From contig NZ_CP079737.1 of the NCBI RefSeq assembly GCF_019916025.1, positions 1,612,001 to 1,676,000 of the forward strand: a stretch of DNA of 64,000 nucleotides, written 5' to 3'. Under the pieces are notes generated by a model, which had not been told where the DNA came from, searched no databases, and saw nothing but the letters and a program-made list of their open reading frames with translations. This document shows positions 39,943 through 48,047 of the stretch, piece after piece (position 1 is the stretch's first letter; each line of letters starts with the position of its first letter). The translations under genes were made by a program, and so were the position numbers. The stretch is from Paraclostridium bifermentans (GTDB lineage: Bacteria > Bacillota > Clostridia > Peptostreptococcales > Peptostreptococcaceae).

Positions 39943-41298
39943 TTAAGCGTTTAAGCTTTTTATAAAACTAGTTTCTATAAATTTAGTATGATGAGTATTA
40001 TCAATAAACTCATTAGAATTTATAAGTTGTTTTTGAAAATCTATGTTAGTAGTAACTCCCTCTATGATTATCTCATCTAAAGCTCTATTCATTCTACGTA
40101 TACATTCTTCTCTACTGTCAGCTATACAAATTAACTTCCCTAACATAGAATCATATATAGGTGGTACTGTATATCCAGGATATATAAATGTATCAAATCT
40201 TACTCCGAATCCTCCTGGTATATGAATAGACTCAATCTTTCCTGGACATGGTCTAAAATCATTATCAGAGTCTTCCGCATTTATTCTACACTCAATGGCA
40301 TGCCCTTTAAATTTAATCTCATTTTGTTTAAATGGTATTTCTTTTCCACTAGCAATAAGCAGCTGTAAGTTTATAAGGTCTATACCTGTTATCATTTCTG
40401 TTACAGGATGTTCAACTTGTATTCTTGTGTTCATCTCAATAAAATAAAAATTCTTGTCTTTATCTACAATGAATTCTATAGTACCGGCTCCGATATAATC
40501 TACACCTTTAGTTATTTTTACAGCTGTATCATATATTTTTTTTCTTTGATTATCGTCTAGATAAAAACTTAAAGATTCTTCTACAAGCTTTTGGTTTCTT
40601 CTTTGCATAGAACAATCTCTATCTCCAAGATGTATTGCATTATTGAAACTATCCCCAAATACTTGAACTTCTATATGTCTTGGATTTTCAATATATTTTT
40701 CCATATATAAAGAACTGTCTCCAAATGAAGATAGCGCTTCTGCTTTTGCTATATCAAATAAAGAATCAAACTCACTTTCATTGTAAATTATTCTCATACC
40801 CTTACCTCCACCTCCACTAGAGGCTTTTATCATAACGGGGTATCCAATAGTTTTAGCTAATTTTTTAGCTTCTTCTCTATCTTCTAAAATTGATTTCGAT
40901 CCAGGCACAACTGGAACGTCTAAATTAATCATAGTCTCACGTGCTTTTGATTTATTCCCCATTAGCTCTATTTGATTAGGTGTAGGCCCAACAAAGATTA
41001 TATTGTTATCAATACATGCTTTAGCAAATTTAGCATTTTCTGATAAAAATCCAAATCCTGGGTGTATAGCATCACAATTCATTTTTTTTGCTAAGTATAT
41101 TATATTATCTATGTTGTTGTAACTTTTACTTATATTATTAGGTCCTATGCATATAGACTCATCAGCTAAGTATCTGTGTAAACTTTCTTTATCTATTTCA
41201 GAGTATATAGCAACTGTTTCTATGTTTAGTTCCTTGCATGTACGAATTATTCTAACTGCTATATCGCCTCTATTTGCAATTAATAATCTTTTAATCAT
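39943..41298 (-). CDS. accC: Biotin carboxylase
   Basis: A 451-residue ATP-grasp enzyme: MIKRLLIANRGDIAVRIIR start, KASSGGGGKGMRI ATP loop, EVQVFGDS, CSMQRRNQKLVEE, FIEMNTRIQVEHPVTE and the C-terminal RVDTFIYPGYTVPP-like region. It carboxylates biotin on AccB with bicarbonate and ATP. Follows accB by 13 bases with GGAGG. Confidence 0.97.
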   Translation of the reverse strand: MIKRLLIANRGDIAVRIIRTCKELNIETVAIYSEIDKESLHRYLADESICIGPNNISKSYNNIDNIIYLAKKMNCDAIHPGFGFLSENAKFAKACIDNNIIFVGPTPNQIELMGNKSKARETMINLDVPVVPGSKSILEDREEAKKLAKTIGYPVMIKASSGGGGKGMRIIYNESEFDSLFDIAKAEALSSFGDSSLYMEKYIENPRHIEVQVFGDSFNNAIHLGDRDCSMQRRNQKLVEESLSFYLDDNQRKKIYDTAVKITKGVDYIGAGTIEFIVDKDKNFYFIEMNTRIQVEHPVTEMITGIDLINLQLLIASGKEIPFKQNEIKFKGHAIECRINAEDSDNDFRPCPGKIESIHIPGGFGVRFDTFIYPGYTVPPIYDSMLGKLICIADSREECIRRMNRALDEIIIEGVTTNIDFQKQLINSNEFIDNTHHTKFIETSFIKSLNA

Positions 41299-41311
41299 AA
41301 ACTGCCTCCTA

Positions 41312-41785
41312 TTAAATTGTTTTTATTTTAAATATAGCCTGATTATATTCTACTAAATCTTCGTTAGATACTAATATCTCAACTACTTCACCATTTACAT
41401 CACTATTTATTTCATTCATAAGTTTCATAGCTTCAATTATACAAAGAGTATCTCCTTTTGAAACTTTATCTCCTACTTTTACAAAAGTACTTGATTCCGG
41501 ACCTGATGCTTCATAATAAGTCCCCATTATAGGCGCTTTAATTACATGGATATTGTCATTACTAACTTCTAAATCAACAGAGGCCTCTTCTTTATTGGCT
41601 TCATCATATGCGCTACTCACTTCCGTTAGTTTAAGTTCCTCTTTTTTGTTTTCTACTGTTTTTGTATTTACGAGAATTTCACCTTTAGAGACTTCTAAAA
41701 TAAAGTTCTCATCTTTTAAGTTTACATATGTCAAATTAGTTTTATCTATAGTCAATAATAATTCTTTTATCTCATTTACTTTCAT
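41312..41785 (-). CDS. accB: Biotin carboxyl carrier protein of acetyl-CoA carboxylase
   Basis: A 157-residue AccB; the biotinylated lysine is Lys121 in EAMKLMN, within a C-terminal biotinyl domain (IKAPIMGTYYEASGPES onward). The N-terminal half is a charged linker. First gene of the accBCDA operon, with a FapR-like operator and a promoter directly upstream. Confidence 0.95.
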   Translation of the reverse strand: MKVNEIKELLLTIDKTNLTYVNLKDENFILEVSKGEILVNTKTVENKKEELKLTEVSSAYDEANKEEASVDLEVSNDNIHVIKAPIMGTYYEASGPESSTFVKVGDKVSKGDTLCIIEAMKLMNEINSDVNGEVVEILVSNEDLVEYNQAIFKIKTI

Positions 41786-41800
41786 AATTACCTCCTTGTA

Positions 41801-41817
41801 TTATTACCTGGTACTAA
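41801..41817 (-). promoter_or_regulatory. FapR-like operator at the acc promoter
   Basis: On the minus strand TTAGTACCAGGTAATAA, a near-palindrome close to the FapR consensus TTAGTACC-TDR-TACTAA of Gram-positive bacteria. It lies directly after a TATAAT box (TTGCAA about 15 bases before it) and just before the accB ribosome site, so a repressor there would block transcription of fatty-acid synthesis genes until malonyl-CoA rises. Confidence 0.65.
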
Positions 41818-41849
41818 CATTATATCACAAAAAATGGTTTTGCAAAGTA

Positions 41850-41884
41850 AAAAGTGCTACTTTTATAAAAAGTAGCACTTTTAT
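41850..41884. terminator. Bidirectional-looking terminator
   Basis: A 15-bp stem AAAAGTGCTACTTTT / AAAAGTAGCACTTTT with TTA loop; it ends the 189-residue membrane protein gene upstream of the acc promoter. Confidence 0.8.
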
Positions 41885-41886
41885 TT

Positions 41887-42456
41887 TTATTCAATTCTTT
41901 GTTCTATACTTTCTAACTCTTGAATAGTAAGACCTGTAATTTCACATATAAATTTTTTATCCGCTCCTTTTAATAGGAGTTCTACAGCCATATCTATTTT
42001 AGTTTTCATAAGATTTTTATTAGCTTCTTCATTTTTCACAATTGTTTTTTTATTTTCTATTACTTGAACTGCTTGAGAAACTTTTGTATTTAGTTCTTTT
42101 CTGTTACCTATGAAATTTGAATAATATTTAAATAAGATAAATATAGCTGGAATAATAAAAAATAATTTAGACCCTATAAATCCAATTAAAGTTGTTAGTA
42201 TAACTATAGTCTTATTTATATCTGGTAAATTTTCATTTTTTGAGAAAGATTCAAAAATCCCTAAGAATGTTATGGCTATACATAAAGGAATCAATGTATA
42301 ACTTGCCAAAAGCCCTCCTAAGCCTATTGAATCTATATTGCGAAGAATGTTGCCATAAACTGCCATGTCCCCGTTTAAATAAGCACACATGCAAGCTATC
42401 AGGCCTATAATTCCACCGAGTGATTGTGTATACCAATTGAAAAAAGATTTGTCCAT
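41887..42456 (-). CDS. Membrane protein of unknown function with cytoplasmic C-terminal domain
   Basis: A 189-residue protein with three to four transmembrane helices in the first 120 residues (LGGIIGLIACMCAYL, LLASYTLIPLCIAITFLGI, ILTTLIGFIGSKLFFIIPAIFILF) and a soluble tail ending MAVELLLKGADKKFICEITGLTIQELESIE, which reads like a short helical hairpin used in protein docking. The ATG at MDKSFF is seven bases after GGGGG; two codons upstream another ATG is too close. No family known to me. Confidence 0.6.
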   Translation of the reverse strand: MDKSFFNWYTQSLGGIIGLIACMCAYLNGDMAVYGNILRNIDSIGLGGLLASYTLIPLCIAITFLGIFESFSKNENLPDINKTIVILTTLIGFIGSKLFFIIPAIFILFKYYSNFIGNRKELNTKVSQAVQVIENKKTIVKNEEANKNLMKTKIDMAVELLLKGADKKFICEITGLTIQELESIEQRIE

Positions 42457-42535
42457 AATCATTCCCCCGTAATTTAATAATATCCCTATATAAGATATTA
42501 TTCACTTAATATTATTTGTATTAACTAAATTTTAT

Positions 42536-42739
42536 TTACCTTAAGGTTTTTAAGGCATCTTCTAGAAACGTTGTATCGTTATTTCCTTTTTCCTTTTCTA
42601 TATCTATAAGCTTCTTAGTTAAGTTTTGAGCATTACTTAAGTTATTATTATCTATAGATTCGAAAATTTGTTTTAAAATGAAGTAAGATTCCTCGTCAAC
42701 AGTGTTAGAATTAAACTTGTTATAATAATATATACACAT
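42536..42739 (-). CDS. Small hypothetical protein (67 aa)
   Basis: A 67-residue soluble, helical protein (IFESIDNNNLSNAQNLTKKLIDIEKEKGNN) with AAGGAGAG before the ATG. Not recognised. It could be an adaptor or a small regulator. Confidence 0.5.
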   Translation of the reverse strand: MCIYYYNKFNSNTVDEESYFILKQIFESIDNNNLSNAQNLTKKLIDIEKEKGNNDTTFLEDALKTLR

Positions 42740-42927
42740 AATACTCTCCTTTTAATAATTTTTTTATATTTATATTATACTTATAATTTTGATATAAAAT
42801 TCTAAGTTTTTAAAATTATTTTCATTATATTTAAAATCATCTTGTTAAAATTAATTCTTTTGTGTATACTTTTTGTATGTTTATTTATTAAATTATTATT
42901 TATAATCGAGGAAAAGGGAGTCTAACT

Positions 42928-43191
42928 ATGTTAAATACTATTGAAATTATACTTAAAATTTTATTTTTCATTTTGTCTTTTGTATGGGCTGGAAAGATTA
43001 TGATTTTAAGAAGTGATAAGCAAATAGTTATAAATCCATTACTTATTTCTATATCAGCGATTTTAGCTTTACTACCCGATGCAATATTTGGAATTAACCT
43101 TCAATTTGTTAATATAACATTATATTTCATATACGTAGTTATAATTTTATTCGGACTTTATTGTATGAAAAGAAAAAATGGAGTTTTTTAA
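42928..43191 (+). CDS. Small membrane protein (87 aa)
   Basis: Three hydrophobic helices (about 8-24, 32-50, 56-80) and a basic end. GAAAAGGGAG precedes the ATG, and the terminator begins within the last codons. No family recognised. Confidence 0.55.
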   Translation: MLNTIEIILKILFFILSFVWAGKIMILRSDKQIVINPLLISISAILALLPDAIFGINLQFVNITLYFIYVVIILFGLYCMKRKNGVF

Positions 43192-43204
43192 CTCCATTTT
43201 TTTA
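43173..43204. terminator. Bidirectional terminator overlapping two stop codons
   Basis: A 13-bp stem AAAAAATGGAGTT / AACTCCATTTTTT serving the small membrane protein gene and trmB. Confidence 0.8.
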
Positions 43205-43843
43205 TCGTTTAATACCTTCAACTCTATATATTTTCATGCCATAAGACATAAACTTATCTTCATATTCAGTTGTTACATTACCTTCAAATTCACTATTAGC
43301 TAAATCTAAAGTTATATTTTTAAGTTTTAGATCAGCTTCTGAAAACTCATTTAAACTAAATTCGAATAGTTTTTCATTATCTGTTTTAAAGTGAATTTCA
43401 CCGTTTGCATTTAATATAGTTTTATAATTTTCTAAAAATCCTCTATATGTTAATCTTCTTTTGTTCCATCTTTTTTTAGGCCATGGATCACAAAAGTTTA
43501 CATAAACTCTAGAAAGTTCATTTTCATTGAAATAAGTTAAGATGTTATTTACATCTCCCCATACAAACTTTATGTTAGTTAAGTTGTTTTCAACAGCCTT
43601 CTCAACTGCTTTTAATAAAACCTCTTCTTTTATTTCCATAGCTATATAATTGATCTCTGGGTTTTGTTTTGCTAAAGTTGTTATAAATTGACCTCTTCCT
43701 GTACCAAATTCAACGTGTATAGGGTTTGGATTTTCAAACTTTTCATTCCACTTTCCTTTGAAGTTTATATCTTCACCTTTTATAACATATTCTTCAAAAC
43801 TTAATAATCTAATGTCGGCGCCTTTTTTCTTACGTCTTCTCAT
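43202..43843 (-). CDS. trmB: tRNA (guanine-N7-)-methyltransferase
   Basis: A 213-residue TrmB: VEFGTGRGQFITTLA is the SAM-binding motif, NYIAMEIKEE follows, and VNFCDPWPKKRWNKRRLTY is the catalytic and tRNA-binding signature. It methylates G46 in the variable loop of tRNA. RBS AGGAG before the ATG. Confidence 0.96.
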   Translation of the reverse strand: MRRRKKKGADIRLLSFEEYVIKGEDINFKGKWNEKFENPNPIHVEFGTGRGQFITTLAKQNPEINYIAMEIKEEVLLKAVEKAVENNLTNIKFVWGDVNNILTYFNENELSRVYVNFCDPWPKKRWNKRRLTYRGFLENYKTILNANGEIHFKTDNEKLFEFSLNEFSEADLKLKNITLDLANSEFEGNVTTEYEDKFMSYGMKIYRVEGIKR

Positions 43844-43870
43844 GATTTACTCCTATTTTATTTATTCAAA

Positions 43871-43906
43871 ATTAAAGAGCATTGGAAGCCCAATACTCTT
43901 TAATTA
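43871..43906 (-). terminator. Terminator of the HesB-like selenoprotein gene
   Basis: AAAGAGTATTGG pairs with CCAATGCTCTTT (one G-T) and is followed by AATTTTG on the minus strand. Confidence 0.65.
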
Positions 43907-43914
43907 GTTATTAA

Positions 43915-44232
43915 TTAATTTCCGCAGCCAGAACATCCTCCGCCGCATCCACCGTCAGCTTGGTTTTCTGGTGCAACTCTAAATCCATAACCAGTATCTT
44001 CTATAACTATATCTCCATAGTTATTGTAATCTTCTGTACTCATTATAAAGTTTAAACCTTCTACTTCGTAGTTAAGGTCATCTCCGCTTTGCTCATCCAG
44101 AGCAAGTCCAAATGATGGACCGCCTCATCCTGCTCCTGCAAAATAAACTCTTATATTTTTAGGTCTATCTTGACTGTCAGCTAAAATATCTTTTAATGTT
44201 TTCACAGCTGTATCTGCAACTTTAACTTTCAT
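43915..44232 (-). CDS. HesB/IscA-like selenoprotein, in-frame UGA read as selenocysteine
   Basis: The minus-strand frame reads MKVKVADTAVKTLKDIL, then FAGAG, a TGA at codon 36 (44127-44125), then GGPSFGLALDEQ and on to a Cys-rich end GGCGGGCSGCGN, 105 codons in all. In HesB/IscA proteins the TGA position is the cluster-binding cysteine (AGxGCGGPSFGL), and Sec versions are known from clostridia. Just after the TGA, GTCCA / TGGAC forms a hairpin suited to a bacterial SECIS. GAAAGGATG is the ribosome site. A simple ORF search would split it in two. It probably binds iron-sulfur or another thiophilic ligand. Confidence 0.85.
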
Positions 44233-44357
44233 TTTAATACATCCTTTCAATTTTATTACATAAATTTATATAAAAACAAATTTATATATATATTATACCC
44301 ATATAGAGTATATAATCAAACTTTTTTCTTAAATTTTTAAAGTTTTTTGCAAAATTA

Positions 44358-44389
44358 AAAAGAGTAGTAAATTAATACTACTCTAATGA
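44358..44389 (-). terminator. Terminator of the leucine-rich-repeat gene
   Basis: AGAGTAGTATTAATTTACTACTCT on the minus strand followed by TTTTTAATTTT; it starts just inside the stop codon. Confidence 0.7.
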
Positions 44390-45477
44390 TCAATGTACTC
44401 TATTGATGAATTTATAATGAAACTTCCCTTTTCTTCTATATTTAAAACAACTACACTAGGTGAAGTATACACATAGTCCGATAAAACAGGAAATAAAATT
44501 GTATACTTTCCTGTTTGGATGTTATTAAATAAATACTTACCATTAATATCAATAGAGGAATAAACTATATCACCATATTCATTAATAAGTGTAACGACTT
44601 TATCCCTAAAAGAAGAAGATTCACTTTGTTTTAAATTAACTAACTTCTCCTCAGGTTTTATATATCCAAATATCTTAGATAAAGTAAAATCTGGGTTAGA
44701 ATTATTAACTTGAGATTCTTTAGATTTTAAGTAAATTGGTTGAATTAAAGTCCCACTTAAGATTCTTGGAAAACTAGTTGTGTCTTCTTTATAAAAATCA
44801 GCCTTTAATATACAATTAGATTTTATATTATTTATAACTATCTCTGATATAGAATATAACATAGAAGGTCTTTCATTTGTATGAATACTGTCGTACTTAC
44901 CATTGACCTGTATATTATCTAAAAAAACAATAGAATTAATATCCCAAATTATATTAGAAGAAAAAAATAATGATTTTTCCATATCAATTTCAATTGGATC
45001 AAGTATTATACATTGATCAGTTGCTAAAATAGTCGTGTTTCTAAAACTAGGTCTATTGAACTCTGATAAGTTTGATATCCTGTTATTATCTAAATTTACA
45101 GTTCGTAATTCGGTATTGTTAATGTTTGGTATAGCTTTTATATTATTACTATCTAATCCTAATCTTTTGAGCTTCTTTAAGTTTTTTATAAAGCTAATAT
45201 CTTCAATTTTATTTTCATTTAACTCTAATTCTTCTACTTTGTTAAGTTTTGATAAAGGAGAAGCGTCACAAATATTGTTTTTATTTAGGTTTATATATAC
45301 AGCATTTATGGCAAACTCTATTCCTTTTATATCCTTAATATTATTACCTGATAAATCTATTTCTGTTAATCCTTTCATGAAATCTTTTGTTATATCTGAA
45401 ATATGCACGTTAAATTGCCTTGATAAAGCTAATTTAAGGCTGTTGCTTATATATGGATGTTGATTATTCTTTTCCAA
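44383..45477 (-). CDS. Leucine-rich-repeat protein, internalin-like, no visible signal peptide
   Basis: A 364-residue protein. Residues ~35-150 hold five LRRs of 22 residues (LTEIDLSGNNIKDIKGI, VYINLNKNNICDASPL, VEELELNENKIEDISFI, LKRLGLDSNNIKAI). Residues ~290-350 look like a small beta-sandwich (VVTLINEYGDIVYSSIDINGKYLF) as in carboxypeptidase regulatory or Cna-B folds. The N-terminus has no signal sequence or anchor, so it may be cytoplasmic or carried out with spores. Ligand unknown. Confidence 0.7.
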   Translation of the reverse strand: MEKNNQHPYISNSLKLALSRQFNVHISDITKDFMKGLTEIDLSGNNIKDIKGIEFAINAVYINLNKNNICDASPLSKLNKVEELELNENKIEDISFIKNLKKLKRLGLDSNNIKAIPNINNTELRTVNLDNNRISNLSEFNRPSFRNTTILATDQCIILDPIEIDMEKSLFFSSNIIWDINSIVFLDNIQVNGKYDSIHTNERPSMLYSISEIVINNIKSNCILKADFYKEDTTSFPRILSGTLIQPIYLKSKESQVNNSNPDFTLSKIFGYIKPEEKLVNLKQSESSSFRDKVVTLINEYGDIVYSSIDINGKYLFNNIQTGKYTILFPVLSDYVYTSPSVVVLNIEEKGSFIINSSIEYIDH

Positions 45478-45641
45478 TGTCTATCATTCCTTTATATAGT
45501 AGTCACAATATAATATATGGTTATTTAATGGTACATGACACTAAATATCTATCCTTAAAATAGTACTTATTTTATCAATTTTTTATTGCTTTTTTGTACA
45601 TACTAATAATAAATACTTATTTTATAAGGAGTGATGTTATT

Positions 45642-45947
45642 ATGTCAAAAATAAACTGTAGTGCTATTACATGTAGTTATAACATAAATGGCAATTGCCA
45701 TAGTGGAGCAATTAAAGTTGATGGAGCTAAACCAAATAATTTAAAAGACGTGCACTGTACATCATTTATAAGTGTACATAAAAACTTAAAAAGTGATATT
45801 CAAAGTGAATGTGAGCATATTGTTTGTAATGCTATTGATTGCATCCATAATAAAAATTCGGAATGTAGTTGTTATAATATATTCGTATCAGGAAATGATG
45901 CTAAGAATTTTAAACAAACTAACTGTTGTAGTTTTATATCTAAATAA
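45642..45947 (+). CDS. DUF1540 protein with two Cys-rich repeats
   Basis: A 101-residue protein; start at MSKINCSAITC after AAGGAGTG. Two DUF1540 units follow: CSAITCSYNINGNCHSGAI...HCTSFI and CNAIDCIHNKNSECSCYNI...NCCSFI, each with four or more cysteines likely to hold a metal. Single- and double-domain DUF1540 proteins are common in clostridia and often linked with sporulation; no role is proved. Confidence 0.8.
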   Translation: MSKINCSAITCSYNINGNCHSGAIKVDGAKPNNLKDVHCTSFISVHKNLKSDIQSECEHIVCNAIDCIHNKNSECSCYNIFVSGNDAKNFKQTNCCSFISK

Positions 45948-45983
45948 AAAATAGGCGAGTTAAATTCTCGCCTATTTTTTATT
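45946..45983. terminator. Bidirectional terminator
   Basis: A 14-bp stem AAAAAATAGGCGAG / CTCGCCTATTTTTT between convergent genes. Confidence 0.82.
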
Positions 45984-46470
45984 TAATTTGTCCTTTAGCC
46001 CATGCTAATGTTTGGTCTCCAGCAGCTTTACTAAAGTAATAATTTTCTAAGTACTCATTTCTATCCGAGATTGATTGTGTCTGTAAAAATAAAGTTAAAA
46101 ATGATAAGGACATACTATAATAATTTAAAGTGTTTAAGAGTCCAAGTGAAAATGGATTTTTTTCCTCGTCTCCACTTTTTTCTTTATGATAGTCAGACAG
46201 AGATATCCTAAGTTCTCTTATTTGTGTTTTTATATATAGTGCTTCTTTTAAAAGATCTTTTGTGTCCTTTTTATTGATTACTGAATTAAGTGAGTTGGAA
46301 GCTAAAATTTCAACTTGGCTACCTATACTAGTTAATTCATTTAGATATTTTTCTTCTACTGAACTTGTATTGTTAGGTGCATTTGACACGGATATATTTG
46401 CATATGAATTGATATTACTAAACATAATCATTGTAATAAAAGCAACTATTGATACTAGTGTTTTTTTCAT
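45979..46470 (-). CDS. Exported hypothetical protein
   Basis: A 163-residue protein with a clear signal peptide (KKTLVSIVAFITMIMFSNINSYA-N). The mature part is helical (VEILASNSLNSVINKK, LYIKTQIRELRISLSDYHKE) with an acidic loop. RBS AAGGAG. No family recognised; likely a soluble wall- or medium-located protein. Confidence 0.65.
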   Translation of the reverse strand: MKKTLVSIVAFITMIMFSNINSYANISVSNAPNNTSSVEEKYLNELTSIGSQVEILASNSLNSVINKKDTKDLLKEALYIKTQIRELRISLSDYHKEKSGDEEKNPFSLGLLNTLNYYSMSLSFLTLFLQTQSISDRNEYLENYYFSKAAGDQTLAWAKGQIK

Positions 46471-46750
46471 AATAAAACTCCTTACATAATCTTATTTTAT
46501 ATTACCTATCTTAAAATTAGTATTACTTTTAAACAAATCAATTATTCATTTTTCCTTATAGAATTATACATAAAAACAAATATAGACATAAAATATATAG
46601 TTTTATGTCAAAAAAATAAAACCTAGTTTTTCCAATGTATATATCGATTAAGTGCATTATTATGTCAGTCTCATGTCAGATATTTAAATGTTTTTTATTT
46701 TGTTTTTATGTTACAATATATACTATAATGTTTCTTATTGGAGGATAAAG

Positions 46751-47866
46751 ATGAGCTTTGCATTTATAAGAAAAAGAAGTAAAAATTACATAGTATATTT
46801 AGAATATAAGGACCCCGAAAGCAATAAAAAAATTCAAAAAAATATGGGTTCATACGATAAAAAAAGAGATGCTTCCAAGAAGCTCGCAGAGATAAAAGAT
46901 AGCATATATAATGAGGATTTGTTGCTTCCAAACGCTATGACTTTTGATATATTCTTAAAAGATTTTTTAGAAAAATATAAGATAAATTTATCGATAACAA
47001 CCTATAATTGTTACACAAGAATATGCAATAAATACATAATTCCCATGCTAGGAAAATATAAAATCGAAGATCTTAGACCAATACATATACAAAATTACAT
47101 AGACGACTTGGTTGGAATTTTAAGTCCACAGACAATAAAAATACATATAAATATATTAAAACTTGCTACAAAAAAAGCCTATAGATTAAAGTTAATAAGA
47201 GAAAATATTGTAGAATATGTAGAAGTTCCTAAGGTTAAAAAATTCAAAAATAATATATATAATAAGCAAGACATGCAAAAACTATTAGAAAAATGTACAG
47301 GAACTTCTTTAGAATTACCTATTTTTATAGCCAGCGGATTAGGCCTTAGAATATCAGAAATATTAGGTCTTACATGGAACAATCTAGATTTTAATAATAA
47401 TTCTGTTACCGTAGAAAAGATAACTGTAAGAAATAATGGGAAAGTAATTTTAAAAGATCCTAAGACAGAAAGTTCTATAAGAACAATTTCTGCGCCAACA
47501 GAGCTTATGAATAAGTTGAAAAATTTCAAAAAAGAACAAATAGAATTGAAGCTTCAAGGTAAAATAAAAAACGAAAAAAATTTATTATTCTTTGATAAAA
47601 ATGAAAATCCTATAGCTCAAGATGTGTTAAGTAAAAAATTTAGCAGATTTTTAAGTGAACATAATTTGGAACATATACGATTCCATGATTTACGTCACTC
47701 TCATGTTACACTTTTAATAAACTCAAAAGTTCCTATAAGAGTTATCTCTGAAAGAGTCGGACATTCAAATATAAATACAACCTTGAATATTTACTCTCAT
47801 GTACTCAAAGAAATGGATAAAGAAGCTAGCGATAAAATATCAGAAGCTTTATTTAATTTAGGATAA
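46751..47866 (+). CDS. Phage-type tyrosine integrase (orphan)
   Basis: A 371-residue integrase starting at MSFAFIRKRSK after TTGGAGG. It has an arm-binding N-terminal domain (VYLEYKDPESNKKIQKNMG), a core-binding SAM-like domain (~70-165) and a catalytic domain with Arg (SGLGLRISEILGL), HDLRHSH and GHSNINTTLNIYSH (Tyr). This is the domain set of phage and ICE integrases, yet neighbouring genes are chromosomal. Repeated ATGTCA words lie upstream (46664-46680). Possibly the remnant of an element, next to the dif-flanked cassette. Confidence 0.87.
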   Translation: MSFAFIRKRSKNYIVYLEYKDPESNKKIQKNMGSYDKKRDASKKLAEIKDSIYNEDLLLPNAMTFDIFLKDFLEKYKINLSITTYNCYTRICNKYIIPMLGKYKIEDLRPIHIQNYIDDLVGILSPQTIKIHINILKLATKKAYRLKLIRENIVEYVEVPKVKKFKNNIYNKQDMQKLLEKCTGTSLELPIFIASGLGLRISEILGLTWNNLDFNNNSVTVEKITVRNNGKVILKDPKTESSIRTISAPTELMNKLKNFKKEQIELKLQGKIKNEKNLLFFDKNENPIAQDVLSKKFSRFLSEHNLEHIRFHDLRHSHVTLLINSKVPIRVISERVGHSNINTTLNIYSHVLKEMDKEASDKISEALFNLG

Positions 47867-47880
47867 AATAGCGAAAAAAT

Positions 47881-47925
47881 AGACCTTTATATTTAGAATA
47901 TAAGAGGTCTGTTTTTTATTTTTAT
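47881..47925 (+). terminator. Terminator of the integrase gene
   Basis: AGACCT-TTATATT / AATATAA-AGGTCT hairpin followed by a T-rich run. Confidence 0.75.
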
Positions 47926-48009
47926 ATATTTATATTATATGAAAGCATTAACTGCTTAAAATCTAAATAAAAGCTTTTATCTGAATTAAAAGTTATAAAA
48001 TTAAAATAT

Positions 48010-48037
48010 AGTTTAAAATAATAATATTATGTAAACT
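48010..48037. repeat. dif-like site A (28 bp)
   Basis: Left arm AGTTTAAAATA, centre ATAATA, right arm TTATGTAAACT. The right arm is identical to the XerD-binding half I recall for Bacillus dif; the left arm is an imperfect inverted copy (AGTTTA). A second site 2159 bp to the right in the same orientation differs at one base in the left arm. Confidence 0.65.
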
Positions 48038-48047
48038 AATATCTATT

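Noticed and set aside
43915-44232. HesB-like gene as a nonsense-mutated pseudogene
   Set aside because: The TGA replaces the exact cysteine known to be replaced by Sec in clostridial HesB-like proteins, the rest is intact, and a hairpin follows directly.
48010-48037. dif-like site A read as a transcription terminator or promoter
   Set aside because: The arms are only partly inverted, no T run follows, and -35/-10 spacing does not fit; the near-exact second copy needs another explanation.
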